DNA of 64,000 bases from Alphaproteobacteria bacterium LSUCC0684 (GTDB lineage: Bacteria; Pseudomonadota; Alphaproteobacteria; Puniceispirillales; UBA1172), in the NCBI GenBank assembly GCA_041228335.1, contig CP166130.1, positions 558,001 through 622,000 on the forward strand, in the 5' to 3' direction. How positions within the stretch are numbered: position 1 is the first letter of the stretch; the number at the start of each line of letters is the position of its first letter. The notes below the pieces were generated by a model. That model made no database searches, had not been told where the DNA came from, and saw only the letters and a program-made list of their open reading frames with translations. This document shows positions 16,761 through 25,883 of the stretch, piece after piece. The translations under genes were made by a program, and so were the position numbers.

Positions 16761-19085
16761 ATGAGCGACACAAAGACATTTCTCACAAGTGCCCATTGGG
16801 GAAGCTACCGGGCGGTAACGGCGTCCGGCCAGCTGAAAAGCATGGTACCGTTCGATCAGGATGGAGACCCGTCCCCGATCGGCCAGGGGATTGTCGATGT
16901 CATTGAGGGCGCGTCACGCATTACCAAACCCATGGTCCGCCGCAGCTGGCTTGACGGCAAAAGAGGCGAGAACACCGACCGGCGCGGCCATGATGCTTTT
17001 GTTGCGCTCGATTGGGGTGAGGCGATCGCCCTTGCCGGGGATGAGCTGAGCCGGGTTATCAGCCAGTATGGAAATTCGGCCATCTATGCCGGCTCCTACG
17101 GCTGGGCAAGCGCCGGCAGATTTCATCACGCCCAAGGGCAGATCCACCGGTTTCTCAATGCGATCGGGGGGTATACGCGTTCGGTCAACACCTACAGTTT
17201 TGCCGCCGCGGAAGTCATTTTTCCTCATGTCCTCGGGGATTTTCGTTCCTATCTCTATCAGCAGACAAGCTGGGCGTCGATCATCGAGCATTGTGATCTC
17301 TTTGTCGCTTTTGGCGGCATCCCGCTCAAGAACGCGCAGATCGGGCAGGGGGGAATAGGAGAGCACCGGCAGAAACAGTGGATGCTGAAGGCGCATGAAA
17401 ACGGGGTCGAATTCGTGAATGTTTCCCCGATGAAAAGCGATCTTCTTGAAGATGTGTCTGCGGACTGGATGCCTGTTCGGCCCAACAGCGATGTGGCGAT
17501 GATGCTCGCGCTCTGCTATGTGCTGATCGAAGAAGATCTTCATGACCGGAGATTTCTTGATCGCTATACCACCGGATTCGAAAAGGTTGAAGCCTATCTC
17601 ATGGGGGAGGCTGACGGGGTGAGAAAAGCACCTCAATGGGCGGCAGAGATCTGTGATATTCCGGCCGAAACCATCCGCCATCTTGCCCGGCGGATGGCCG
17701 CTGGCCGGACCATGATCTCCATGAGCTGGTCTCTGAGCCGCCAGGCTTTTGGTGAACAGCCGCTCTGGGCCGGGGTTACACTTGCCGCCTTGCTGGGCCA
17801 GATCGGCCTGCCTGGTGGCGGGTTCGGTTTTGGTTATGCGGCCGTGCAGACAGTGGGAAATGGTATCGGCAATTACAGCATGACGGCTTTTCCGCAAGGC
17901 CGTAATGAGGTGGCTGGTTTCATTCCGGTGGCGCGTATCGCGGATATGCTGCTGAACCCCGGTGGCGCGTTTCAATATAACGGCCAGGATCTCACCTATC
18001 CTGATATTCGCCTGGTCTACTGGGCAGGCGGCAACCCTTTCCATCATCATCAGGATCTGAACAGACTGAGGAAAGCCTGGCAGAAGCCGGACACGATCAT
18101 CGTCCATGAATGGTGCTGGAATGCGCTGGCCAAGCATGCGGATATCGTGCTGCCCTGCACCACTACCCTTGAGCGGCAGGATATCGCCATGTCGCCGCGG
18201 GATAACTATGTCATTTCCATGGAAAAGGCGATCGAGCCGGTGGGCGACGCCGCGGATGATTATGAAATCCTCGTGCGGTTAAGCCGCCACCTTAATATTG
18301 AAGACCGTTTCACCGAAGGCCGGTCCAGCGACGAATGGCAGCGGCATCTCTATGAGACAAGCCGGGAGCAGATGCGCGACGATGGATATGACCTTCCGGG
18401 ATATGACGAATTCCGGAAAAGAGGCTGGTTCCAGATCGAGGCAAGGGACAACAGCACCATCCTTTTTGAAGAATTCCGCAAGGATCCGGTGAAAACCCCG
18501 CTCAATACGCCGAGCGGCCGGATCGAACTCTACTCCGCCACGATCGAAGGTTTCGGCTACGCGGATTGCCCGCCCCATGCAAGCTGGCTTGAGCCGGAAG
18601 AATGGATCGGCAGCAAAGCCAGGGCGTTTCCCCTTCATCTGATCTGCAATCAGCCGAAAACGAAACTTCATTCCCAGCTTGACCATGGCAGCATCAGCCG
18701 CAACGCGAAGATCAAGGGGCATGAGATAATGGTCATCCATCCCCATGACGCAGGGGCTCGCGGCATTGGTGATGGCGATATTGTCCGGGTCCATAATCAC
18801 CGGGGTGCCTGCCTCTGCGGCGCGGTGCTTTCCGATAGTATAAAACCGGGAGTGATCCTTATTCCCACCGGCGCATGGTTTGACCCGGCCAATGATGAAG
18901 GCGGCGAGCTCAGCTGCAAGCATGGCAACCCGAATGTGCTGACACCAGACAGGGGCACGTCCCGCCTGGGGCAGGGCCCGGCGGCGCATTCCTGTCTTGT
19001 CGAGGTTGAGTGCTGGAGCGGGGGTGATGTTGCCGTCACGGCCTTTGAGCCGCCCGAAATCATCACCTCAAAAGGATCATCATAA
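16761..19085 (+). CDS. Molybdopterin oxidoreductase of the DMSO reductase family, biotin/TMAO sulfoxide reductase type
   Basis: This protein of about 774 aa starts at MSDTKTFLTSAHWG. The protein lacks the N-terminal four-cysteine Fe-S motif and any Tat signal, as in cytoplasmic BisC. The serine that ligates molybdenum is in GSYGWASAGRFHHAQ near residue 113. LVYWAGGNPFHHHQDLNRL, IVHEWCWNALAKHADIVLPC and the C-terminal MGD-binding domain (HLICNQPKTKLHSQL; NPNVLTPD) match the TorA/BisC/DmsA class III group. It probably reduces methionine sulfoxide, biotin sulfoxide or an N-oxide. No dedicated cytochrome or chaperone gene is adjacent. The exact substrate cannot be told from sequence. Confidence 0.88.
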   Translation: MSDTKTFLTSAHWGSYRAVTASGQLKSMVPFDQDGDPSPIGQGIVDVIEGASRITKPMVRRSWLDGKRGENTDRRGHDAFVALDWGEAIALAGDELSRVISQYGNSAIYAGSYGWASAGRFHHAQGQIHRFLNAIGGYTRSVNTYSFAAAEVIFPHVLGDFRSYLYQQTSWASIIEHCDLFVAFGGIPLKNAQIGQGGIGEHRQKQWMLKAHENGVEFVNVSPMKSDLLEDVSADWMPVRPNSDVAMMLALCYVLIEEDLHDRRFLDRYTTGFEKVEAYLMGEADGVRKAPQWAAEICDIPAETIRHLARRMAAGRTMISMSWSLSRQAFGEQPLWAGVTLAALLGQIGLPGGGFGFGYAAVQTVGNGIGNYSMTAFPQGRNEVAGFIPVARIADMLLNPGGAFQYNGQDLTYPDIRLVYWAGGNPFHHHQDLNRLRKAWQKPDTIIVHEWCWNALAKHADIVLPCTTTLERQDIAMSPRDNYVISMEKAIEPVGDAADDYEILVRLSRHLNIEDRFTEGRSSDEWQRHLYETSREQMRDDGYDLPGYDEFRKRGWFQIEARDNSTILFEEFRKDPVKTPLNTPSGRIELYSATIEGFGYADCPPHASWLEPEEWIGSKARAFPLHLICNQPKTKLHSQLDHGSISRNAKIKGHEIMVIHPHDAGARGIGDGDIVRVHNHRGACLCGAVLSDSIKPGVILIPTGAWFDPANDEGGELSCKHGNPNVLTPDRGTSRLGQGPAAHSCLVEVECWSGGDVAVTAFEPPEIITSKGSS

Positions 19086-19239
19086 CCTTGAACGGCATGC
19101 GCGTGTCTCCGGCGGGGGTGCCGGGGCAGATGATGCGGGTGTGATCTGCAAGCCTCCACCTGAACGCGGCGCTGGCCCCGGGGTAAACGAACAGAAGGCA
19201 GCTGTTGAGACGGAATACAGGGCACCGTCACCGCCCGAA

Positions 19240-19500
19240 TTATCGGGAAAGAGATAACTCTTCACACACAAATTGGACATTGAACAGATTAAGTGAACTT
19301 ATCTTGAGGCGGTAAAACGCATTCTGATGCGACCAGTAGGAAATATCTTCATACGATGAGGATGTATTCCCAATCTTTGTGCCGTGATTGATTGCGGTTT
19401 CACATTTTGAGAAATCAACTTGAGACACGGAAGCGGTATCAGCAAAGGTCGCTTGCACGGGCATAAATATCAAAAATAGTATTAAAAATAACCTGGGCAT
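19240..19500 (-). CDS. Small secreted protein, unknown function
   Basis: The open frame from the ATG at 19500 gives about 86 aa with a convincing signal peptide (FLILFLIFMPVQATFADTA, cleavage after ADT or nearby). A short mature part with two cysteines (FSKCETAI and FVCEEL) could form a disulfide. There are no recognisable family motifs and the ribosome-binding site is weak. The gene lies in a more AT-rich patch between two GC-rich genes. Its coding status is plausible because of the signal peptide. Confidence 0.5.
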   Translation of the reverse strand: MPRLFLILFLIFMPVQATFADTASVSQVDFSKCETAINHGTKIGNTSSSYEDISYWSHQNAFYRLKISSLNLFNVQFVCEELSLSR

Positions 19501-19619
19501 AACCAACCATAAACAACAAAACGTTATTTATGATAGTAGAAAAATATTTTTAAGTACATAAAAAGATATTTAATTAAAATTTGCCTGTTTTGTTGACGGC
19601 CCGGGATATTTCGGGGAGG

Positions 19620-20066
19620 TCAGGACAGCACCCCGTCGATGACGTAGCGCAGAATGCGAATGATCTCATCAGGTGTTTCAACAACCGCGAGCGCGGCCGA
19701 GTCAACCTCCTTGAGCGCATGTTGATGCTCTGCCCCATGCATCACGATCAGTGATTTTCCGAGAGCAGACGCATATCCTGCATCAAACGCGGCGTTCCAT
19801 TGCTTGTATTTCTCCCCGAATCGAACCACCACCAGATCCGCATCCGATATTGCCTTGCGCGTCCTGATGGCGTTGATTTTGGCGCCTTTGTGATCATGCC
19901 AGAATTTATTCGGCTCATCGCCAAGGATGGCAACGCCGCAATCATCGCTGGCGGCATGATCGGTGACAGGGGAGGTGAAACGAACATCCATGCCAGCACA
20001 GCCCGCGATGATCTGCTCGCGCCAATCGGTATGTATTTCGCCGGAAAGATAGATTTGAAGTGACAT
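19620..20066 (-). CDS. ytoQ: YtoQ-family protein
   Basis: This 148-aa protein matches the conserved YtoQ pattern: IYLSGEIHTDWREQI at the N-terminus, FTSPVTDHAASDDCG, NKFWHDHKGAKINAIRTR and DADLVVVRFGEKYKQWNAAFDAGYA. The fold resembles nucleoside 2-deoxyribosyltransferases, with a Rossmann-like core and an acidic catalytic region (SDADLVVVRFG). The biochemical role of YtoQ is not established. It is a single gene, about 120 bases from the neighbouring secreted-protein gene. Confidence 0.85.
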   Translation of the reverse strand: MSLQIYLSGEIHTDWREQIIAGCAGMDVRFTSPVTDHAASDDCGVAILGDEPNKFWHDHKGAKINAIRTRKAISDADLVVVRFGEKYKQWNAAFDAGYASALGKSLIVMHGAEHQHALKEVDSAALAVVETPDEIIRILRYVIDGVLS

Positions 20067-20172
20067 GGTTTACCTGTTGTTTTTTCTGGTTGCCCTGCAA
20101 AGAGCCGCAAAGGGTTAATCCGGCAATGATGATCATCATCCCGGGAGGTGAGGCGAGATGGCCCCCGGAATT

Positions 20173-20454
20173 CTAGGAACTCTCATCCGGTTTGGGTAGC
20201 GCGATGCAGAAATAGCGCACAAGATCGCTCGTGGTCAGATTGCTGAAACTGCCGTCATTTGAGTTGACGTTCATGATATAGGCGTCGCGATGGCATTTGC
20301 GTCCACTGTCATAGGTCACATCGGTCACCAGTTCAAAAGACTGATTGGTGATGCTGTCAAAATGCTTGACCACCATCTTCCATTCCCTTTCAAGCGAAAG
20401 GGCTGGCTGGCTGAAGGTCACGGCAGCCAGGCTTATCCAGAAAAGATTTTTCAT
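20173..20454 (-). CDS. Small secreted protein, unknown function
   Basis: The start at 20454 is preceded by a good ACGGAGGCACTGTA ribosome-binding site. The product is about 93 aa with a signal peptide (MKNLFWISLAAVTFSQPALS) and a mature periplasmic part. That part has two cysteines (SGRKCHRD and VRYFCIALP) likely to be disulfide-linked. It is not recognised as a known family. It is monocistronic and divergent from the GNAT/ATP-grasp gene. Confidence 0.6.
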   Translation of the reverse strand: MKNLFWISLAAVTFSQPALSLEREWKMVVKHFDSITNQSFELVTDVTYDSGRKCHRDAYIMNVNSNDGSFSNLTTSDLVRYFCIALPKPDESS

Positions 20455-20665
20455 TACAGTGCCTCCGTAAGAATATCGACTGTTCATATGTCTTTAAAAA
20501 GACATTCTATCATATCGAGATGGTTTTTTTAAGCATGCGCAGCTTTTCCCCGGTTTCCGGGCTTTTTCCGCCGCCTTGAGCCGGGCTGATGGAAGATAAG
20601 GTATTCTTTCTTGAACGTTGCTCCAATCACGCGTATGGGAGTTTTAAACCTGTTGAGTTTTCTTT

Positions 20666-22669
20666 ATGCCCAAATTCAGTTTTAGGCAGGCAAAGCCTGA
20701 TGATTTGAACGCACTCTGTGTGATTGAAGCTGCGAGTTTCTCGTCTGACCTTTTGTCAAAACAGTCAATCAGGCGGGCAATCAGGGCTAAAAGCCAGTGG
20801 CTCCGGGTGGCGGTATCGGCCGAAGACGTGCCGATAGGCTATGTGCTGATGCATTGCCGCAACAAGGCGGCTTCTGCCCGCGTTTATTCGATTGCTGTCC
20901 TTGATGCGTGGCAAGGCCAGGGTATCGCCTCATCCTTGTTGCGGGCGGCGATTTCCAGAACCCGGGAGCTCGGCCGCAAGCGCCTGACGCTTGAAGCAAG
21001 GCAGCAGAACGCAAGGCTTTTCAATCTCTATCTCAGGCACGGCTTTGCGCCAAGGTGCAGCCTTCCCGGGTATTATGAAGATGGTAGCGATGCGGTGCAG
21101 ATGTCACTTGAGATACCGTCTCAACGCGGGGCTCTGCCGGAGGAGCGCGTGATCCGCGAGGCAACGCGATATCTGGTGGTGGTGCCGCGGCGTCAGGATT
21201 TGAAACTGCTGAAAGAACCGCTTGATAAAAGACGATCGTTTGCGCTGCTCACCGCGCAGCAATATCTGTCGCAGTCAACCGGCCAGGACAACATGCTCAC
21301 GGTTATCAATCTCTGCCCGGGTGATGAATATCTCTCTTCCGGTTACTATGTCTCCCTGATCGCCGAGGCGAGGGACAGCAAACCGCTCCCCTCGATAGAC
21401 ACGTTGTCAAGTCTTGGAACAAAACGACTCTATGAGGATTATCTGGCGGAACTGAACCGGCTTCTTCCCGATGCCGAGGTGCTGGCTGAGCATTCGGGCC
21501 AGCATGGTGGCAAGCCGGTATCGCTGGAATTCTATTTCGGCAAAACCGATAAAGCCTGGGCCCGACGCCTTGCCAAGCGATGTTATCAGCTCTTCCCCGT
21601 GCCAATCCTGGAAGTGATGATTTCCCGTGAAGATACCGGGTGGAAAATCGATTATGTATGGCCGCTTTCGATCTCGGCCATCGACGATGCGGATCTCTTT
21701 CGTTTTATCGCCGCACTCAATGATTCCATCGGGTTTTCCGCGCCCACCCGGACAAGTGAGACAAGATCACATTTTGATCTCGCCATTCTTGTTGATCCGG
21801 ATGAAGCCCTGCCGCCGTCTAATGCTCCGGCACTCGAAAAACTCATCAAAGCCGCACGCCGCCATGACATGCATGCCGAACTCATCACCAGATCAGATCT
21901 CAAGAGGCTTGACGCCTTTGATGCGTTATTTATCCGCGCTACCACATCGAAAGACAATTTCACCTATCAGTTTGCCCGCAAGGCATCGCGCGCAGGCATG
22001 CCGGTCATTGATGATCCCCGGTCAATCCTTCGGTGCTCAAACAAGGTATATCTGTCCGAAGCTCTTGTGCGGGCCGGCTTTTCAACGCCATCGACAAAAC
22101 TGATCACCCGATCAACCCTGAAGGCCGTAGCCGAGGAGATCGAATTTCCCCAGGTGCTCAAGATACCTGACGGGTCTTTTTCTCGTGGCGTGGTGCGGGT
22201 GAAGGATCGTGAGGAATTTCTCGACAAGGCAAATCAGATGCTCAAAGACAGTTTTGTCATCATTGCCCAGGAATATCTGCCGACAGAATTTGACTGGCGC
22301 ATCGGTGTGATCAATGGTGAGCCGCTTTTTGCCTGCAAATATTACATGGCCCGCGGCCATTGGCAGATATACAACCACATGGGAGGAAACAGGGTTGTTT
22401 CCGGCGGGTTCGAGACTGTTGCGATCGAACAAGTGCCGCCGTTTATCCTCGATGCTGCTGTCGGTACCAGCCTCGTCATCGGCAACGGTCTTTACGGTAT
22501 TGACCTCAAGGAGATCGATCGGCGCGCCATTGTTATCGAAGTCAACGACAACCCGAATATCGATGCCGGTATCGAAGACAAGATCTATGGCCGCGCTGTC
22601 TATGACCAAATCATGCAGATATTTCACGCGCGCATTCTCACCTCAAAGGGCTTTCCCCTGTCAGAATAG
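20666..22669 (+). CDS. GNAT acetyltransferase fused to a RimK-type ATP-grasp ligase
   Basis: This 667-aa protein has three parts. Residues 1-155 form a GNAT N-acetyltransferase (VLDAWQGQGIASSLLRAAI acetyl-CoA loop). Residues about 165-370 match the RimK-like ATP-grasp N-terminal (RLAN) region (TRYLVVVPRRQDLKLL; INLCPGDEYLSSGYYVSLI). Residues about 385-667 are an ATP-grasp ligase (VLKIPDGSFSRGVVRVKD; QEYLPTEFDWRIGVINGEP; VIEVNDNPNIDAGIED with its metal ligands). ATP-grasp RimK proteins join amino acids to a carboxylate, for example on ribosomal protein S6 or small peptides. The fusion suggests one enzyme both ligates and N-acetylates a product. The substrate is unknown. It is followed at once by a restriction-gene remnant. 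Confidence 0.87.
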   Translation: MPKFSFRQAKPDDLNALCVIEAASFSSDLLSKQSIRRAIRAKSQWLRVAVSAEDVPIGYVLMHCRNKAASARVYSIAVLDAWQGQGIASSLLRAAISRTRELGRKRLTLEARQQNARLFNLYLRHGFAPRCSLPGYYEDGSDAVQMSLEIPSQRGALPEERVIREATRYLVVVPRRQDLKLLKEPLDKRRSFALLTAQQYLSQSTGQDNMLTVINLCPGDEYLSSGYYVSLIAEARDSKPLPSIDTLSSLGTKRLYEDYLAELNRLLPDAEVLAEHSGQHGGKPVSLEFYFGKTDKAWARRLAKRCYQLFPVPILEVMISREDTGWKIDYVWPLSISAIDDADLFRFIAALNDSIGFSAPTRTSETRSHFDLAILVDPDEALPPSNAPALEKLIKAARRHDMHAELITRSDLKRLDAFDALFIRATTSKDNFTYQFARKASRAGMPVIDDPRSILRCSNKVYLSEALVRAGFSTPSTKLITRSTLKAVAEEIEFPQVLKIPDGSFSRGVVRVKDREEFLDKANQMLKDSFVIIAQEYLPTEFDWRIGVINGEPLFACKYYMARGHWQIYNHMGGNRVVSGGFETVAIEQVPPFILDAAVGTSLVIGNGLYGIDLKEIDRRAIVIEVNDNPNIDAGIEDKIYGRAVYDQIMQIFHARILTSKGFPLSE

Positions 22670-23054
22670 ATGGCAGCAGCATTTTCAATGCAATATAGCG
22701 TCTCAAAAATCAATTTGGAGCGTTTTTTCTATTACACACCTCTTGCACAGTTTTTGGTTGGCTTCCAGTCACTGGGATCTGAACCACGCGAATGCCGCGA
22801 TGATTTTATCGTCAAAGTAGGTGATGGCGTGCCCAATGATCCGCTGAACTTGGTTATTGAAGTTAAGAGGTATCGGAACGAAGCAACGCTGGCAAAGGCG
22901 AACGCCATGAAGGCCTTTTGGGTGCCGGGGGTGAATAGTCAAAAAACTTTGGCCATTAGGCTTTGTTGAATTTCAGCTTAATGGAATTGAGGACAAGCCT
23001 CAGGCAAGCTGTGGACAGGCTGATGACCACATACGCCCAACAAATTGGGAATAG
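22670..23054 (+). pseudogene. Remnant of a type III restriction Res subunit C-terminus (frameshifted)
   Basis: The reading frame contains DDFIVKVGDGVPND, NLVIEVKRYRNEAT and FWVPGVN. These are the conserved C-terminal nuclease block of type III Res subunits (usually PDFIV..., VVEIKGYR, YWVPGVN). The PD-(D/E)XK residues (D, and E-x-K in EVK) are retained. The expected next motif, GRWAFAEF, appears only after a frame change around 22943 as WPLGFVEFQ, and that frame stops at 23054. The helicase part is missing. Just after, MVTTPKSVETIT at 23097 resembles the start of the small protein often encoded beside type III systems, but it too is broken. The region is therefore a decayed restriction-modification locus. 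Confidence 0.72.
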
Positions 23055-23179
23055 AGCAACCGCAGAATGAAGCCAGAGGCATAGAGGACGAGGAAATATG
23101 GTAACGACACCAAAATCCGTTGAAACCATCACCTAATAGGTCAAGGCCAGGAATCCGGGCAGACCGCTCGAAGGCTCTG

Positions 23180-24211
23180 TTACGAAGGTGAAACAGACAG
23201 TGTCTTTTCTGCCGGCCAACTCAACCACAAGCGCTCGCCCTCGGTGATGTCTGTGGGAATATCCTGATCGCGTGCGACAACCTTGATGCTGTTTCCATTG
23301 CACTGAAAAATGCAGGTTGCAATCGCACCCGCAAAGACCCGACGTTCCAATGTGGCTGAAAGTTTTGAGATTGCATCCGCTTTAGGTTCTGTCTTTGAGA
23401 TTGTAATATTCTCGGGTCTCACGGCAAGAATGGTGCCCGAGGGCGACTTCTTTGGGATTTTTATGTCCACGCCCGCCCCGGAAATATTAGAAAGAATGTT
23501 CGCATCACCCAGAAATGCGGCAGTAAACATGTCTGAGGGATGATTGTATACCTCGCGCGGGTCTCCTTCCTGGATCAGCACTCCATCGCGAAGAATGCCA
23601 ATGCGGTCAGACAGGGTCAGTGCTTCTTCTTGATCATGCGTGACAAAAATGGTGGTAATGCCGATCTCGCGCTGAATGCGCTTTAATTCAAACTGCATCT
23701 CAACCCGCAGGGACTTATCCAGTGCTGAAAGCGGCTCGTCCAATAACAGAACACGCGGGTTTGTCACAATGGCCCGTGCCAGCGCCACGCGTTGCTGTTG
23801 TCCTCCCGAGAGTTGATGCGGCTTGCGCTCGGCAAATTGGCCAAGCTGCACAAGATCAAGCGCGTCTGCGATGCGACGTCGTTCTTCGGCCACCCCCACC
23901 TTTCGCACGCGCAAGCCGAAGCCGATGTTATCTGCCACACTCATATTTGGAAAAAGTGCATAATTCTGGAACATCATGCCGATACCGCGCTTTTCAACCG
24001 GCATATTCTCAACCGATTCATCGCCAATATAGATGGACCCGCTATCGACGAAGATGAAGCCGGCAATTGCCCGCAGCAATGTAGTCTTGCCGCTACCGGA
24101 CGGGCCAAGCAGGGCAAAGAAGCCGCCATCAGGAAAATTCACCGTGACATCATCAAGGGCTTTGCTTGGCCCGAAGGCCTTGGTGATATTCTTCACGGAA
24201 ACATCGGCCAT
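23180..24211 (-). CDS. ABC transporter ATP-binding protein, PotA/spermidine-putrescine type
   Basis: This 343-aa protein has Walker A GPSGSGKTTLLRAIAGF near residue 36, signature LSGGQQQRVALARAI near 132, Walker B VLLLDEPLSALD near 155 and H-loop FVTHDQEEAL. A C-terminal TOBE regulatory domain follows (LAVRPENITI). It energises the permeases encoded just upstream and shares one base (TAATG) with the end of the inner permease gene. The substrate class, polyamine or another small cation or organic compound, follows the MOI-type family. The cassette context of PfkB and ADP-ribosylglycohydrolase suggests a ribosylated compound. Confidence 0.9.
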   Translation of the reverse strand: MADVSVKNITKAFGPSKALDDVTVNFPDGGFFALLGPSGSGKTTLLRAIAGFIFVDSGSIYIGDESVENMPVEKRGIGMMFQNYALFPNMSVADNIGFGLRVRKVGVAEERRRIADALDLVQLGQFAERKPHQLSGGQQQRVALARAIVTNPRVLLLDEPLSALDKSLRVEMQFELKRIQREIGITTIFVTHDQEEALTLSDRIGILRDGVLIQEGDPREVYNHPSDMFTAAFLGDANILSNISGAGVDIKIPKKSPSGTILAVRPENITISKTEPKADAISKLSATLERRVFAGAIATCIFQCNGNSIKVVARDQDIPTDITEGERLWLSWPAEKTLSVSPS

Positions 24212-24996
24212 TATCTGTTGCCTCCAAAATTGGAAAATCGAGCGGCGATCAGCATTACCGCCATTGAGATGATGATGATGATCGTTGAGATTGCGTTGAT
24301 TTCGGGCGTAAATCCTTTACGGATGGATGTATAGATCAGGACGGGCAGGGTGCTGTCTCCCGGAGCGGACAGGAAGTAGGACACAACGAACTGGTCAAAA
24401 CTGACAGCAAAGGCAAAGAGGGCACCAGCAATTACACCTGACGAAATCCAGGGCAAAGTCACCCGGCGCGATATGGTCCAGGAATCCGCACCCATTGACC
24501 GTGCCGCTTCTTCGAGAGTGACATCAAAGGTTGCAAGACGTGCGGAGACCACCACGATCACATAGGGCAAAGCCAACGCCACGTGACCGATGATCACCGA
24601 TAGTGTGCCGCGCCCAAGACCAACCCCAAAGAAGAAGATCAACATTGCGGTGCCAGTGATCAGCCAAGGTATGGCGATAGGTGGAAATAGCATCGCTTGC
24701 AGAAATTTTTTTCCACGAAATTCATATCTAAACATGGCGATAGATGCCGCTGTGCCGAGAATCGTGGCGATCACCGTAGTGATCACTGCAATAAAAACTG
24801 ACCGGGTGGCGGCGTCAATAATCGCCTGATTGCCGGCCAGTTTTTCATACCATTTCAGGGAAAAATCAAAAGGCAGCTGGTAATATGGCGAATTGTTGAA
24901 CGACATGAAGGCCATTACCACGATCGGGGCATATAAAAAGAATAGGATGAGAGCAAGCCACAGCCGACCCAAACGTGCCAGAAATACACTGCTCAT
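24211..24996 (-). CDS. ABC transporter permease, PotC type
   Basis: This protein of about 261 aa starts at the ATG at 24996, which overlaps the preceding permease stop as ATGA. The longer open frame upstream of it is the shadow of the other permease gene. Six membrane helices are visible, with the cytoplasmic EAA loop as EEAARSMGADSWTISRRVTLP. It forms the membrane channel with the PotB-type partner. Confidence 0.9.
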   Translation of the reverse strand: MSSVFLARLGRLWLALILFFLYAPIVVMAFMSFNNSPYYQLPFDFSLKWYEKLAGNQAIIDAATRSVFIAVITTVIATILGTAASIAMFRYEFRGKKFLQAMLFPPIAIPWLITGTAMLIFFFGVGLGRGTLSVIIGHVALALPYVIVVVSARLATFDVTLEEAARSMGADSWTISRRVTLPWISSGVIAGALFAFAVSFDQFVVSYFLSAPGDSTLPVLIYTSIRKGFTPEINAISTIIIIISMAVMLIAARFSNFGGNR

Positions 24997-25853
24997 CCCT
25001 GGGCCTTTCTCAAAATTGGGCTGGCCACAGCCAGAAACAGCAAAACCACAGCCAACAGGATGAAAGAGAGTGCCGCACCAAGGGGCCAGTTGAAAACCGC
25101 CACGAATTGATCCTCGATCACTGTGCCATAATAGGTGCCGACCCTGCCGCCCAGAATTCGCGGCTCCATGAACGATCCGACAACCGGAACAAAGATTAGC
25201 ACGGCACCAGCCAGCAGACCCGGCAGTGAAAGCGGCAGAATAATACGCCAAAGGATCGTTAGCTTGCCGGCGCCCATGGCCCGGGCTGCATCGATCACAT
25301 TGTCGTCAATGGCCTGAAGCGCGAGATATGAGGTCAGGATCACGTAAGGCAGGTAAGAATGCACGAGCCCAATGATGACAGCCGGGGTCGAGAACATCAG
25401 GTTCACGTCAATTTCAAAGGGCAGGATGGTATTCAACCCCAGTTCCAGCACCCCATTGCCTCGAAGCACGATTGCCCAGGAAAATATGCGGACCAGCGAA
25501 TTGGACCAGAAGGGCAGGATAACCAGAAGGAAAAGCGCTTCGCGGGAACGGCCTCTGATGGTCTTGGCCAGCACATAGGAACAGGGGAAGCCAACACATA
25601 TCGCAATAATTGTTACCATCAACCCAAGGCGAATTGATTTCCATAACAGCGATGCGTATGTCGACGTCTGGAAGAATGCCTGATAGTTCCTTGCCGTGAA
25701 GTGCCATTGTGCATCGCCAAAGGGTGCATCTGATAAAAAACTGAAAAACAGCATGGCCGACAGTGGCAAAAATACTGCCACTGTCAGCCACAGATAGGCA
25801 GGCGAAAGCAGTCCAAGAATATGAAACCGCTGTTGATTGGCAAGAATTGTCAA
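24993..25853 (-). CDS. ABC transporter permease, PotB type
   Basis: This 286-aa protein has six membrane helices and an EAA loop reading DAARAMGAGKLTILWRIILP. The only start that gives a full first helix (GLLSPAYLWLTVAVFLPLSA) is a TTG at 25853 with GCAGGAA just before it, so a non-ATG start is likely. It lies 30 bases after the binding-protein gene and is coupled by ATGA to the second permease. Confidence 0.88.
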   Translation of the reverse strand: MTILANQQRFHILGLLSPAYLWLTVAVFLPLSAMLFFSFLSDAPFGDAQWHFTARNYQAFFQTSTYASLLWKSIRLGLMVTIIAICVGFPCSYVLAKTIRGRSREALFLLVILPFWSNSLVRIFSWAIVLRGNGVLELGLNTILPFEIDVNLMFSTPAVIIGLVHSYLPYVILTSYLALQAIDDNVIDAARAMGAGKLTILWRIILPLSLPGLLAGAVLIFVPVVGSFMEPRILGGRVGTYYGTVIEDQFVAVFNWPLGAALSFILLAVVLLFLAVASPILRKAQG

Positions 25854-25883
25854 TTCCTGCTGCCTCCGCTTGCGTTCACAGAT

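Noticed and set aside
16914-18137. 407-codon minus-strand frame inside the molybdoenzyme gene
   Set aside because: Antisense shadow in GC-rich coding DNA. The plus-strand protein shows all family motifs.
19080-19280. 66-codon minus-strand frame after the molybdoenzyme gene
   Set aside because: Proline- and serine-rich translation typical of antisense GC-rich DNA. No signal peptide or ribosome-binding site.
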